Assembly (NCBI RefSeq): GCF_013303125.1
Contig: NZ_JABTTE010000012.1
Coordinates: forward strand, 1 to 64,000
From: Calidifontibacillus erzurumensis
GTDB lineage: Bacteria; Bacillota; Bacilli; Bacillales; Bacillaceae_J
Direction of reading: 5' to 3'
DNA: 64,000 nt
Made by a program: the position numbers and the translations under genes. Under the pieces are notes generated by a model that ran no database searches, was not told where the DNA came from, and worked only from the letters and a program-made list of their open reading frames with translations. This document shows positions 19,863 to 28,576 of this stretch, piece by piece (the first letter of the stretch is position 1; the number at the start of each line of letters is the position of its first letter).

Positions 19863-21572
19863 TTAATGAACTTTTTCCTTATTGATTTCTACTAACGCAA
19901 TTACAGTTCCAAAAACAACCCAAAACACTGGCGCCGTCCCAATCACCGAGTCATTAAATAACGCCTGCACTAAATACGCTAACCATCCAATAAATAAACT
20001 AATAAACACAATAGCCTCTTCATGGTCTAGCTTTTGTGTAAAAATTCTTTTTAATCCTTTTACAAAAAATATACCAAATAAAGCTAACAACGCTAGTAAC
20101 GCTAAAACCCCTGACCCGTATAAGATATTAATGTAAAGATTATGCGGTTTATCTACTATTACTGTATGGGTTTCAATGTTAGCAATCTTATCTGGGTCGT
20201 ATTGTGGAAAATGAAATACAAAAGTATCTAAACCGTAACCCATTAACGGACGTTGTTTAACTAGTTCTAATGTATTTTCCCATATAAATAAGCGCCCTGA
20301 ACCAGGGCCCACCCCAGGTTCTGGTAATTTTGGCAATGGGAAAGTTTCGTTTGTTTCATCATTCGTTTCTGCATATACCTTAGAAACGAACTCCTTTTTA
20401 TTTAATTGATCTAATACAAATGTTTTATATCCATTTATGTTGATTATGCTATTATTTAATTTGTTGTTCTGATTAAACATTTCAACTTGGGCTGCTTGTA
20501 GTGAAATTCTAGATGCTTGCTCCTCTTTTACAAACGGATTATTTGAAATAAACATCCCTATCGATTCGTCCCATACCTTCGGATTATTGCTTGCCATTAC
20601 CACAAATATTATTGCAAAAGCTGTTAATTGAATTGCTAGTTTACTATAGCTTTTCAACTTTTCACTAGAACGCACAAGTAAAATTGCAAGAATTGGTAAT
20701 ATAATAACAAATGTTAAAAATCCACTTCGGGACAATGAACTTAAGAGCATCGCAAATGTTAGAATAGCCATAAATCCATTTAAAGCTTGTCGAATTTTAT
20801 TTTTATCCAAAATAAACATCATTAAAAAGATTGTAATTAATACTGCAGAGATACCACTCACATAGTTACCATGATTGATTGTTGTTATAAAGTTCGAGCC
20901 TGCTGTAATACTTTCTTCCTGAATATCACTAGGAAACAATAGTGCTCGAATAAAACTGTTGTTAATTAACTCGATTCCATAAAAACCAAGAAGGCCTAGA
21001 ACTGCATTCACAATTGCTAATGGATAAAGAGCATAAATGATCTTATGCAGCATTTTCTTAGTATATGTTAAATTCGACGCAATAAAAAGCAGTGTAAAAT
21101 AACATAAATACGTTATTGCACCCTCATGACGATTATACATTCCAACTAATGCTAATGACTTATATGGTGCAAAAACTGCTGAAAGGGTAACGAATAAGGA
21201 TAGAAAAGCTAGTGGAAGATTAATTATACTTTTCTTAATCGGAATGCCAATCCCAAATGTTCGATATAAAAACAAGATTAATAAAATCGATGTTGTAAAA
21301 ATAAGAAAAATAAATTTATAGTACGTAAAAACATCCCCGACTGTGCTTGATCCTAAATTTGGATTTTGAGAAATTAGAGGACTTATAAAATATGTAACTT
21401 TTAATCTCGTTATAAGTGGAAGAATAGCCAAAATAATAATAAGCATCCCAAATATTATTTTGTCTACTATTTGCGCTTCTTGGACATCACGCTTATCTTG
21501 TTCTTTTTGAATATCATTTGCATTATTTGTTATTTTTTTTGAGTAATATTTTCTATATTCAGTGTAACCCAT
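19863..21572 (-). CDS. O-antigen ligase/polymerase-like membrane protein
   Basis: A 569-residue integral membrane protein with about 12 hydrophobic segments, a charged cytoplasmic N terminus (residues 1-40), and a large extracytoplasmic loop of roughly 120 residues (about 320-440). The end of that loop, SGRLFIWENTLELVKQRPLMGYGLDTF, followed by DKPHNLYINILYGSG, is the hallmark of the Wzy_C/WaaL (PF04932) family: the Arg before the loop and the His in PHN are key residues. In S-layer glycosylation clusters an O-antigen-ligase homologue (WsaB) is the proposed enzyme that moves the finished glycan from lipid to protein. Because the glycan here seems exported by Wzm/Wzt, ligation is more likely than polymerisation; that is inference. 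Confidence 0.85.
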   Translation of the reverse strand: MGYTEYRKYYSKKITNNANDIQKEQDKRDVQEAQIVDKIIFGMLIIILAILPLITRLKVTYFISPLISQNPNLGSSTVGDVFTYYKFIFLIFTTSILLILFLYRTFGIGIPIKKSIINLPLAFLSLFVTLSAVFAPYKSLALVGMYNRHEGAITYLCYFTLLFIASNLTYTKKMLHKIIYALYPLAIVNAVLGLLGFYGIELINNSFIRALLFPSDIQEESITAGSNFITTINHGNYVSGISAVLITIFLMMFILDKNKIRQALNGFMAILTFAMLLSSLSRSGFLTFVIILPILAILLVRSSEKLKSYSKLAIQLTAFAIIFVVMASNNPKVWDESIGMFISNNPFVKEEQASRISLQAAQVEMFNQNNKLNNSIININGYKTFVLDQLNKKEFVSKVYAETNDETNETFPLPKLPEPGVGPGSGRLFIWENTLELVKQRPLMGYGLDTFVFHFPQYDPDKIANIETHTVIVDKPHNLYINILYGSGVLALLALLALFGIFFVKGLKRIFTQKLDHEEAIVFISLFIGWLAYLVQALFNDSVIGTAPVFWVVFGTVIALVEINKEKVH

Positions 21573-21588
21573 CTTTTCACAACCTTGA

Positions 21589-22089
21589 CTACTTTTTCTC
21601 TATCATTTCAATTTGGTAAAGCAATTTATTCACAGCTTCTAAAATATCTTTATCCGGATTTAATTTTACTGCTTCTTCTAAGTATACTTTTGCTTTTTTA
21701 TAGTCTTTTATCATATATAAGACCTCACCATATTGAGCTAAAAATGTAGGATCTTTTATTAAAAAATTATTCAGTTCTTGTGCTTTTTGAAGTGATATTG
21801 CAGCTTCCTCGTAGTTTCTATCATATTGCTGCACAATACTGTATGCCCTTAAAATCTCATGATTATCATTATATTTTACAACAAGGGGTTTAAGTACTTG
21901 ACCAGCTTCAGTTATTTTCTTTTCTTTAAGTAAATATAAACCATATTTGTATTGATTAGTATCTTCTTGAAAAATTTGGTCTTGCTTATTTCCCAAATAG
22001 TTTGTAAGAAAAACACCAATTACTATTATTAGCAATAGTCCAATAAATACAATATTTCTTTGAGAATCACTTATATTTCTTATATCCAT
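21589..22089 (-). CDS. Membrane-anchored TPR protein
   Basis: About 166 residues: one N-terminal membrane segment (NIVFIGLLLIIVIGVFLTNYLG), then tetratricopeptide-like helices (YKYGLYLLKEKKITEAGQVL, YEEAAISLQKAQEL, YKKAKVYLEEAVKLNPDK). The frame opens at 22125, but GGGGGAA precedes the ATG at 22089, a common start for such proteins. It lies 16 bp from the O-antigen-ligase-like gene and is probably co-transcribed. TPR proteins next to ligase-like proteins often act as scaffolds; a role in presenting the acceptor protein is inference. Confidence 0.8.
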   Translation of the reverse strand: MDIRNISDSQRNIVFIGLLLIIVIGVFLTNYLGNKQDQIFQEDTNQYKYGLYLLKEKKITEAGQVLKPLVVKYNDNHEILRAYSIVQQYDRNYEEAAISLQKAQELNNFLIKDPTFLAQYGEVLYMIKDYKKAKVYLEEAVKLNPDKDILEAVNKLLYQIEMIEKK

Positions 22090-22201
22090 GTATGTTCCCC
22101 CAAAAAATTTTACAAAAATCAACAAAGCTATGAATATTATAGACTATAATAATTTTTTAATCAAAGGGAGAAATAGGGGTATAAGGAAAATAGAAGAATT
22201 A

Positions 22202-22230
22202 AAGGGTATCTTTCTAATTCGATACCCTTC
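22202..22230 (-). terminator. Terminator of the 230-residue stalk-domain gene
   Basis: Stem AAGGGTATC (22202-22210) / GATACCCTT (22221-22229), with a short T-rich tail on the minus strand. It separates the stalk-domain gene from the TPR gene downstream. Confidence 0.6.
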
Positions 22231-22244
22231 ATCTAAACATTCGA

Positions 22245-22958
22245 TTACCATTTAATATTAAAAGTAAAACTTGTTCTTTCTTGGGATCTATCATTTTTTA
22301 TTACGTCAAGTGTAAGAGTTCCCTTGTTCATATCTTCATCAGACAATTTCGGAAGCATCACGTACCCCTCTTGTGTCATGTCTTCCTCAATATCTTTATA
22401 CCAACTTTTATCCTTTTTAAATGGAAAACGATCATCAACATCTGAATTGGTTAAAATTTCATTGTTAACTTTTAGCTGTACTGATTCTTGATCAAATTGA
22501 TAACGTTCATCTTGGTTTGTATTTTTTATTCTTAAAAAGATTTTGGTATACCCATCTTCATGTTTCAAAAGATCGTATACTTCTACATTTATTCCATTGA
22601 TTAATTTTGAAACTGGTAATGATTTATACTCTACATTATCTTCTACATCACCAATTTCCTCATCATCTTCAATAACGTCATCCTTTGTTTCAAATCGAAC
22701 TGTTTTGCTTTTTTCATCCCAAACTACCTCAGCACCTAATTCTTCTGCCACAAAACGTGCCGGAACATAAGTGTGCCCTTCGTAAATTATGGTTGAGTAT
22801 CCTTCTGGTAAAGATTTTTCCTTTCCATTAAAAGTATATTTTACCCATGAGGCAATTGAAGGAATTGTATTGGGGTTTGCATATATTATTGTACTGGAAA
22901 AGATAATACTGCCAAACACAGCACCAGTTAAGAATAACTTTATTTTATTTTTTTTCAT
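22245..22958 (-). CDS. Secreted stalk-domain (CuAO-N-like) protein
   Basis: About 237 residues from the ATG at 22958, which has GAGGTG 6 nt upstream; the longer frame to 22997 lacks such a site. It has a signal peptide (MKKNKIKLFLTGAVFGSIIF...YA). Residues about 30-95 match half of a stalk domain: GYSTIIYEGHTYVPARFVAE followed by ELGAEVVWDEKSKTVRFE. An acidic linker (DDVIEDDEEIGDVED) follows, then a beta-rich C-terminal domain with KIFLRIKNTNQDERY and a closing SFTFNIKW, like extracellular DUF4352-type immunoglobulin folds. Function unknown. It lies between the glycan cluster and the large surface protein, so it may belong to the same surface system. Confidence 0.75.
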   Translation of the reverse strand: MKKNKIKLFLTGAVFGSIIFSSTIIYANPNTIPSIASWVKYTFNGKEKSLPEGYSTIIYEGHTYVPARFVAEELGAEVVWDEKSKTVRFETKDDVIEDDEEIGDVEDNVEYKSLPVSKLINGINVEVYDLLKHEDGYTKIFLRIKNTNQDERYQFDQESVQLKVNNEILTNSDVDDRFPFKKDKSWYKDIEEDMTQEGYVMLPKLSDEDMNKGTLTLDVIKNDRSQERTSFTFNIKW

Positions 22959-23114
22959 TTTTTTCACCTCTTGTTTTAATGGGTGTTCCACATACACATT
23001 TTACCTCATAAAGCAAAATAATTTCTTATAATTATTAGCGAAAAGTTATCATTTTCCTTATGAAGAAATAACATTGGGATAAAATTAAAATAAAACACTA
23101 TTATTATTTGATGA

Positions 23115-23147
23115 TAAAAAAAGGCCCCCTAACGGAGGCCCTTTTTA
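23115..23147 (-). terminator. Strong terminator of the surface-layer-like gene
   Basis: On the minus strand GGCCTCC pairs with GGGGGCC across a GTTA loop (two G-T pairs), flanked by A and T runs. It lies about 10 bp past the stop of the gene at 23158-25314. Confidence 0.88.
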
Positions 23148-23157
23148 ATTAGGGTTA

Positions 23158-25314
23158 TTACTTAACTGTTACAGTTTGATCTGCTTGGTTCCAATCAACA
23201 TTAGCACCTAATGCTTGACCTACAAAGCGAATTGGAAGTACTACACGACCATCTTTAACTTGTGCAGCAGCATCCATTGCAATAGATGCACCATTGATTT
23301 TCAATGATTTGCTACCTGCAGTTAATTGAACTACACGGTCACCTTTAATTAATGTTGCAGTTTGTGTAGCTTGATCCCAGAAGATTGAGTCTTTAGATAC
23401 ACCTACTGCTTCTGCTACATAGCGAATTGGCATGTAAGCGCGGCCACCTTCTACAAATGGAGCTACATCCATAGTTTTTTCTTCGTCACCAACTGTATAA
23501 GTTGTTGAGCCAATTGTGAACTTAACTTCTTGAGCAACAGATTGACCAGGAGCTGGAGTTACTACATTTGCGATTACAAACTTAGAAACAAAGTCTTTAT
23601 CTTCAAATTTAGTATCATAGTCAACTGCGTCATCTGTAGTGTTTTGTACTAGGTCTCCACCAAGTTTAGCAACGATAGGACCTACTGGAACAGTTCTGTC
23701 AAGTGTGATTTTTGCTCCAGAAATTTTAATTTTAGATGGCTTAGTGCTTTCGCCTTTAACTTTTAATTCTAATACGTTGTCATCGCCATTATCGTAGTCA
23801 GCTAAAGCAACGTCGTCGATTTCAATGTTTCCTTCTACAACTTCAACAGTTGGCTCTTCGCTAAAGCTTACATTGTTTGGTAATGTAATTTTCAATTTAC
23901 CGTCTTTAATTGCTTCTTTAACGTTTTCTGTGATAATAATATCAGCTAAAGTTTGGTCTTTTTGACCGATTTGTAGATCAGCAGCTTTTACTTCAACTGA
24001 TACAGGAGCAATAGCTTTAGCAACAACTGCTTCTCCTTCAATTCCTGCACGTCCAGAGATTTTTGCAGTAATGTCTCCTGCTTTATCAGCTTGAACAGAT
24101 AGATAGAATTTAACTACAAATTCAGCTTTACCGCTTGTTGTTGCAGTAAATTTAAATTCATTTTTATCTTTATTGAAGCCTGTTTTAGAGAATGATACAT
24201 TCTTTTCATCAGAAGTTTTAACGTCAATAATTTTAACCCAAGATGGGAATTCAACTTTTGTTTCTCTACCAGAAGCAATAGAGTCAGCAACATTTTCTTT
24301 AATTTTGATTTTTGCAGTTACAAGATCATCTTTGTCAGCGCCGCCGTCTGGATGTGCACCAGCTACGATTTCTGGAACTTCATTTTCAAGTGTAATAGAT
24401 ACACCATAATCAGCGTATTCAGCAACAACTAAATCTTGAGAATCTACTTCTGTACCAGTGATGTCTACAACAATTTCACCAAATTTAGCATCTTCATCAA
24501 CATCGATTTCTGCATTTTTAATGAAGATAGAACCACGTGCAGTGCGGTTATCTGTTGGATCAAATTTGATTGTTAAAGTTCTTCCGCTTGGAGTTACAGA
24601 AACAAGTGTTGAACCAGTTAATCCGCCTGTAAATTCTACAGTTGGTGTATTGTTCCACTCAACGTTATTAGGTAATTTTAATGTAATAGTTTGTTGATCT
24701 TTACCTAATGCATTAACTGCATTTTCATCAATACGGATAACACTTAATGGAGATACACCTGAACCTACAGAGCTTACTTTTTCAATAGTTGCAGTAGCAG
24801 ATCCGCCTTGTGCAACTGCAAATGTATATGTTCCAGCAGTAAGGCTGCTATCAAGTGGATCAACTGTAAATTTCAATTCGCCAGTTGTGTCTACTTCAAC
24901 AAATAATGGTAATCTAACAATATTTTGTTTACCTGAAGCTACATTGTCTGTAATTTCAAGTTCTAATGTTTGTTCAGAAACATATTTAACTTGAACTTTA
25001 TCTTGTGTAGTAAAAGCATATGCTCGAGCTCCATCATATGCTTCCTCAACAAACTTAACACCATCAGGTAATGTTAAACGGAAGCGATCGCCAGTATAAA
25101 CCCCAGCGTCATCTGTTTGGAATACTACATGTGTGATTGCGTCACTATTTTGATATGAACCTGAAGCTTTTGTGCTATCATAGTCTTTAGCTACAGTTGG
25201 AGTTTTTTCTACGATTACTTTAGAATTAGCTGCATCAACAGTTGTAACTGCAACTGGAGCTACAACACCAGCTAATAAAGCTGCAGAAGTCATAACTTTT
25301 AAAGATTTATTCAT
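23158..25314 (-). CDS. Surface-layer-like exported protein with C-terminal stalk domains
   Basis: A 718-residue exported protein. A signal peptide covers residues 1-28 (MNKSLKVMTSAALLAGVVAPV, cut near VDAA). Residues about 30-600 are a series of beta-strand-rich, Thr/Val/Asp-rich segments, acidic overall, with recurring phrases such as ITENVKEAIKDGKLKITLPN and KIKENVADSIASGRETKVEF, suggesting internally repeated immunoglobulin-like domains. Residues about 610-718 are stalk (CuAO-N-like) units, with RAYMPIRYVAEAVGV and RVVLPIRFVGQALGANVDWN. No SLH motif or LPXTG is seen. GGGAGG precedes the start, and a consensus promoter and strong terminator make it a single-gene, highly expressed unit. Placed next to a WsaE-type glycan cluster, it is the best candidate for the glycosylated S-layer protein. 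That role is inference. Confidence 0.8.
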   Translation of the reverse strand: MNKSLKVMTSAALLAGVVAPVAVTTVDAANSKVIVEKTPTVAKDYDSTKASGSYQNSDAITHVVFQTDDAGVYTGDRFRLTLPDGVKFVEEAYDGARAYAFTTQDKVQVKYVSEQTLELEITDNVASGKQNIVRLPLFVEVDTTGELKFTVDPLDSSLTAGTYTFAVAQGGSATATIEKVSSVGSGVSPLSVIRIDENAVNALGKDQQTITLKLPNNVEWNNTPTVEFTGGLTGSTLVSVTPSGRTLTIKFDPTDNRTARGSIFIKNAEIDVDEDAKFGEIVVDITGTEVDSQDLVVAEYADYGVSITLENEVPEIVAGAHPDGGADKDDLVTAKIKIKENVADSIASGRETKVEFPSWVKIIDVKTSDEKNVSFSKTGFNKDKNEFKFTATTSGKAEFVVKFYLSVQADKAGDITAKISGRAGIEGEAVVAKAIAPVSVEVKAADLQIGQKDQTLADIIITENVKEAIKDGKLKITLPNNVSFSEEPTVEVVEGNIEIDDVALADYDNGDDNVLELKVKGESTKPSKIKISGAKITLDRTVPVGPIVAKLGGDLVQNTTDDAVDYDTKFEDKDFVSKFVIANVVTPAPGQSVAQEVKFTIGSTTYTVGDEEKTMDVAPFVEGGRAYMPIRYVAEAVGVSKDSIFWDQATQTATLIKGDRVVQLTAGSKSLKINGASIAMDAAAQVKDGRVVLPIRFVGQALGANVDWNQADQTVTVK

Positions 25315-25360
25315 CTTCTCTTTTCCTCCCTATGATTAAGTGTAAAATTATATTTTCACT

Positions 25361-25417
25361 AAACCAAAAGAACAGCTTCCTATGTATGAAGATTAATAGA
25401 ATTGTTCTCTTGGGTTA
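25361..25417 (-). promoter_or_regulatory. Leader hairpin of the surface protein mRNA
   Basis: Imperfect inverted repeat, AAACCAAAAGAACAGCTT on the left and AATTGTTCTCTTGGGTT on the right, within the predicted 130-nt leader. S-layer messengers often carry stabilising leader structures; that function here is inference. Confidence 0.45.
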
Positions 25418-25448
25418 GTAAATACCAAGAAAAAAAGTCTCATTGTGT

Positions 25449-25477
25449 AGTATAGTGCCAACATTTTCGGCTGTCAA
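25449..25477 (-). promoter_or_regulatory. SigmaA-type promoter of the surface protein gene
   Basis: On the minus strand TTGACA (25472-25477), a 17-bp spacer, then TATACT (25449-25454). This is close to consensus and would start transcription near 25442, about 130 nt before the start codon. It fits a highly expressed surface protein. Confidence 0.8.
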
Positions 25478-26056
25478 CCATTTCCTTTTATTGTATAGTT
25501 ATAAAACTATTAAAATTGACAGAATTGTAAACAACCTTAGAGGCACTATTACACGTTTCGAAACAAACTTCTTAGTCATACAACCATATTATAGGCTGTT
25601 TATACTACAGGATGCAACATATTTCTGCAATGTTACATAAATGTAATATTAATAGAAGTATTTTCTTTGATTGCCAAATTGGCAGATTTAGAGTTTGGAA
25701 CCTTTGGTATACGAATTTAAATATCCATTCGTTCCAATTTGTTGACAAATAGATATTTTAATATGAAACAAGCTTTGTGTTTCCTCTCACAATATCTATC
25801 TATACTCGATTATAAGCGAAAATATTCGAAATATATAGTTAAGGTTTGCTTACTTTGATTACAAAACTGTTACAAAAATAACCAGTTTTATTAGAGGGTT
25901 TACAGGAGTGTTATGTAATTATCATTTAGACATAGATATTAAGTCATTTATCACGAGGAGTACGAAGTGAGGAAAGTCCTTAAATAAAGTTGATATTCGA
26001 ATGTTTAAAAGGAAGAGGAGCATATCAATCCCCCCATGAAAGCCCCTCATGTTTTT

Positions 26057-26347
26057 TTATTTTTCTTCATCCTCTTTTTTATCTTCATCACGTTTTGTGT
26101 CTTTTTCTTCACCTTTTTTGCCGTTTTGTTCTTTGTCTATGCCCGTATCAGTACCTGCACCGGGTTCAATTTCTTTTTCATCTTGATGATCGCCATTTTT
26201 ATCTTTTTTGTCTTGATCTTGGCCGCTGTCTTTTTGTTCTTGCTGTTCGTCTTTAGGTGGAGGCGGTTCTTCTTTATTGGCGCATGCGGTTGTAAGCGAA
26301 AAAGAAAGCAGTCCAGCCAATAATTTTAACAGCCATTTTTTATCCAT
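26057..26347 (-). CDS. Small charged lipoprotein
   Basis: A 96-residue protein with a lipoprotein signal peptide (MDKKWLLKLLAGLLSFSLTTAC, Cys near residue 22), then a mature part made almost only of Lys, Asp, Glu, Gln and Gly, presumably disordered. AAGGAGG stands 6-7 nt before the start, so it is probably translated. The lipobox is slightly unusual (LTTAC, Thr at -3). No family is recognised. It lies downstream of fabZ and ahead of the surface protein gene. Function unknown. Confidence 0.6.
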   Translation of the reverse strand: MDKKWLLKLLAGLLSFSLTTACANKEEPPPPKDEQQEQKDSGQDQDKKDKNGDHQDEKEIEPGAGTDTGIDKEQNGKKGEEKDTKRDEDKKEDEEK

Positions 26348-26595
26348 ATTAAAACCTCCTTCTGGTAAACGGTTGTTTTTACCGGATAGGTCTTTTTTGT
26401 AGTGTTTCCAAAAGGAGGTGTTTTATTAAAAATTTTATAAACGCAGGCTTTTCTCAAAAAATTGTTTCATGAATGACTAAAGTCTTAAGCTTTTTAAGGG
26501 TTTTCTGTATAGGTAAACCTGCAAAGTTATTAGCTCCTAAAACTCTTTTTATCCGGCAAACCCACAAAGAGAATAACCTAAAAGAACAGTTCCTA

Positions 26596-27030
26596 CTATT
26601 CTTCCTTATCCCCCAAAGCAAACATAACTTCAGTCTCGCACACCAATTCTCCATCAACCGTTGCGATTCCTTTTCCTTTGCCAATTTTACCTTTTGCACG
26701 TGTAATTTCCACTTCTAGGCGGAGTTGATCGCCAGGGACGACTTGTCTTTTGAAACGACAGTTGTCAATGCCTGCAAAGAAAGCTAGTCTGCCTTGGTTT
26801 TCCGGAAGCTTCAACAAAGCAAAAGCGCCTACTTGAGCTAATGCTTCAACAATGAGGACACCTGGCATTACAGGATAATCAGGGAAATGACCGTTAAAAA
26901 AATCTTCATTCCCTGTAACGTTTTTCAAACCAACAGCCCGCTTGCCGTCTTCCACTTCAAGAATGCGGTCAACTAATAAAAATGGATAGCGATGTGGAAT
27001 AACTTTTTTTATTTCATTAATATCTAGCAT
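26596..27030 (-). CDS. fabZ: 3-hydroxyacyl-[acyl-carrier-protein] dehydratase
   Basis: A 144-residue hot-dog-fold enzyme of fatty acid elongation, removing water from 3-hydroxyacyl-ACP. The catalytic His is in [14 protein letters not shown] and the Glu in [11 protein letters not shown]. The N terminus, [18 protein letters not shown], is standard for the family. AAGGAG lies upstream of the start. In B. subtilis the same gene (ywpB) also follows flhO-flhP. A terminator at 27287-27308 lies between it and the preceding gene, so it probably has its own promoter in 27031-27286. Confidence 0.96.
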   Translation of the reverse strand: MLDINEIKKVIPHRYPFLLVDRILEVEDGKRAVGLKNVTGNEDFFNGHFPDYPVMPGVLIVEALAQVGAFALLKLPENQGRLAFFAGIDNCRFKRQVVPGDQLRLEVEITRAKGKIGKGKGIATVDGELVCETEVMFALGDKEE

Positions 27031-27286
27031 ATGTATAAGTCTCCTTTGTTATTATTTTGTAAGGAAATTATAGCACATCCATTCAGCAATGCGACAGGGT
27101 TGTCTACGCTCCACCTTATTAGGTTCTAAATGGCTGAACGGCAAACTTTTATTAATAGGACGCTCAATTCCCGTGATGGTCATAAATTCAAAAATTATCC
27201 TTTGTATAATAATACATCTGCACACATTCTTTTCTGTTGACCTTCCCTATTGTAGACGGCTAATGCCAGACTGCCACCCATTCAGC
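27031..27286. promoter_or_regulatory. fabZ upstream region
   Basis: A stretch between the fabZ start and the upstream terminator that must hold the fabZ promoter. I see no unambiguous -35/-10 pair. Confidence 0.35.
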
Positions 27287-27308
27287 AAAAAAGAGAGCAT
27301 AAGCTCTC
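27287..27308 (-). terminator. Terminator downstream of the EpuA-family gene
   Basis: Stem GAGAGC (27293-27298) / GCTCTC (27303-27308) with a 4-nt loop, followed on the minus strand by six Ts. It closes the flhO-flhP-EpuA transcript. Confidence 0.8.
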
Positions 27309-27371
27309 CTATAAAAATAAATTTATCTATAAACAAATATTCGATAGTGAAGCACAATTGAACAATCTATT

Positions 27372-27686
27372 TTATTTCGTTCCTTCAAACACAAGATCGT
27401 ATAAATGCTTCCATGTTGAAATTTTTAATGCATCGATCGCTTGGCCATCCCCGATGACGCCATAGCCAACCATGAGACCTGCCACAAGGCTCAAGACAAG
27501 AAGGATTGCAACAATGACGAAACGAAGCCAAATTGGAATAAGCCTAATTTTTATCGGTTTTTCTTCAGCTTCTTTTTTTGTGTTTTGTTTTTCGATTCGT
27601 TGTGCACGTGCACTTTCCCTAGCTAGCCGCCGTTCCCTGCGAGTTCTTGGTTTGCTTTGTGCCACGTTTTCAAATTCATTTGTCAT
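27372..27686 (-). CDS. EpuA-family small membrane protein (annotated as RNA polymerase beta-like)
   Basis: A 104-residue protein: a very basic cytoplasmic N terminus (residues 10-45, RTRRERRLARESARAQRIEK), one membrane segment (WLRFVIVAILLVLSLVAGLMVGYGVIG), and a short tail, WKHLYDLVFEGTK. This is the PF11772 (EpuA) pattern, often named DNA-directed RNA polymerase subunit beta, although it lacks any catalytic part. AAAGGAG precedes the start. It follows flhP by about 45 bp and is probably co-transcribed with flhO-flhP. Its role is unknown. Confidence 0.82.
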   Translation of the reverse strand: MTNEFENVAQSKPRTRRERRLARESARAQRIEKQNTKKEAEEKPIKIRLIPIWLRFVIVAILLVLSLVAGLMVGYGVIGDGQAIDALKISTWKHLYDLVFEGTK

Positions 27687-27730
27687 TGCTGGTACTCCTT
27701 TATTTTTACAAAATAATATATAGGAAGAAA

Positions 27731-28564
27731 CTATCTTAGATTACTAATTAGTCCGTACATTTGGTCTGCAATGGAAATAGATTTTGCATTAAACTGATAA
27801 GAACGCTGGGCGGTTAATAGCTCCGTCATTTCCGTTGCGATGTCAACATTAGACATTTCCAAAGCTCCTTGTTGGACTAAGCCTTCTTCAGCTGCAACTA
27901 TTTCATAAACTTCCTCTTCCATTAAGTTTAGCTCCTCAAGATCGGGAAGTGCAAATTGGTTTTCGCCTGTTGATAGAAGAAGCTGTGGACGCAACATGTG
28001 GACAACTTGAAGCTGCCCAACGAACTGTTCGGTATTATCCTCGAACGTTACGAGAATTTCACCTGCATCTGTAATGTTTATACTTTTAAAATTTTCCGGT
28101 AAGAAAATCGGTTCGCCGTCACGACCCATAACAAAATCTCCATTTTGTGTCACAAGTGCAAGCTGGCCTTCTTCATACGGCGTCAAATAAAATGCACCAT
28201 CACGTGTATAACGGGTTGCTAATCCGCCAGTTTCTTCAACGAGCAATTCGAAAAAGTCTAACGGGCGTTTTAACGCAACGTCTAACGGCCGATCCGTCAC
28301 TTTTAGCGCCCCTTGTTCCATCCGGATGTTCGTTTCAGATAGTTTGGCACCTACCCCTCGGCGAATGCTGTTCGGTGTACGGCGTCCGATGTCTTCATTT
28401 TGTTCTAACTGATTGTTTACTTGCTGGAATAACAGTTCGTTAAAGTTCGTCTCTCTTCTTTTATAACCGTTCGTGTCAGCATTGGCAAGGTTATGACCAA
28501 TGGTATCAATTTTTTTCTGAAGCTGTCCCATTGTTACACTTGCAGTATACATCACTTGATTCAT
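27731..28564 (-). CDS. flhP: Flagellar hook-basal body protein FlhP
   Basis: A 277-residue rod/hook-type protein of the FlgG/FlgF family. The N-terminal motif is IDTIGHNLANADTNGYKR (near 18-36), and the C-terminal helix MSNVDIATEMTELLTAQRSYQFNAKSI matches the family end. Members are exported by the flagellar type III system and form the distal rod. GGGGGAA stands 8 nt before the start. It lies 12 bp after flhO. The pair next to mbl is conserved in Bacillus. Confidence 0.93.
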   Translation of the reverse strand: MNQVMYTASVTMGQLQKKIDTIGHNLANADTNGYKRRETNFNELLFQQVNNQLEQNEDIGRRTPNSIRRGVGAKLSETNIRMEQGALKVTDRPLDVALKRPLDFFELLVEETGGLATRYTRDGAFYLTPYEEGQLALVTQNGDFVMGRDGEPIFLPENFKSINITDAGEILVTFEDNTEQFVGQLQVVHMLRPQLLLSTGENQFALPDLEELNLMEEEVYEIVAAEEGLVQQGALEMSNVDIATEMTELLTAQRSYQFNAKSISIADQMYGLISNLR

Positions 28565-28576
28565 TGATCATTCCCC

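Larger units (their letters stand above)
25315..26056. other. Long upstream region of the surface protein gene
   Basis: About 740 bp without a gene. It contains a transcript leader with a hairpin and a consensus promoter (both listed separately). Beyond 25480 the sequence is AT-rich, with no conserved gene seen. Confidence 0.5.

Noticed and set aside
26036-26323. Phe/Leu-rich plus-strand frames opposite the small lipoprotein gene
   Set aside because: They are the complement of Lys/Glu codons of the lipoprotein, which has a clear ribosome site and signal peptide.
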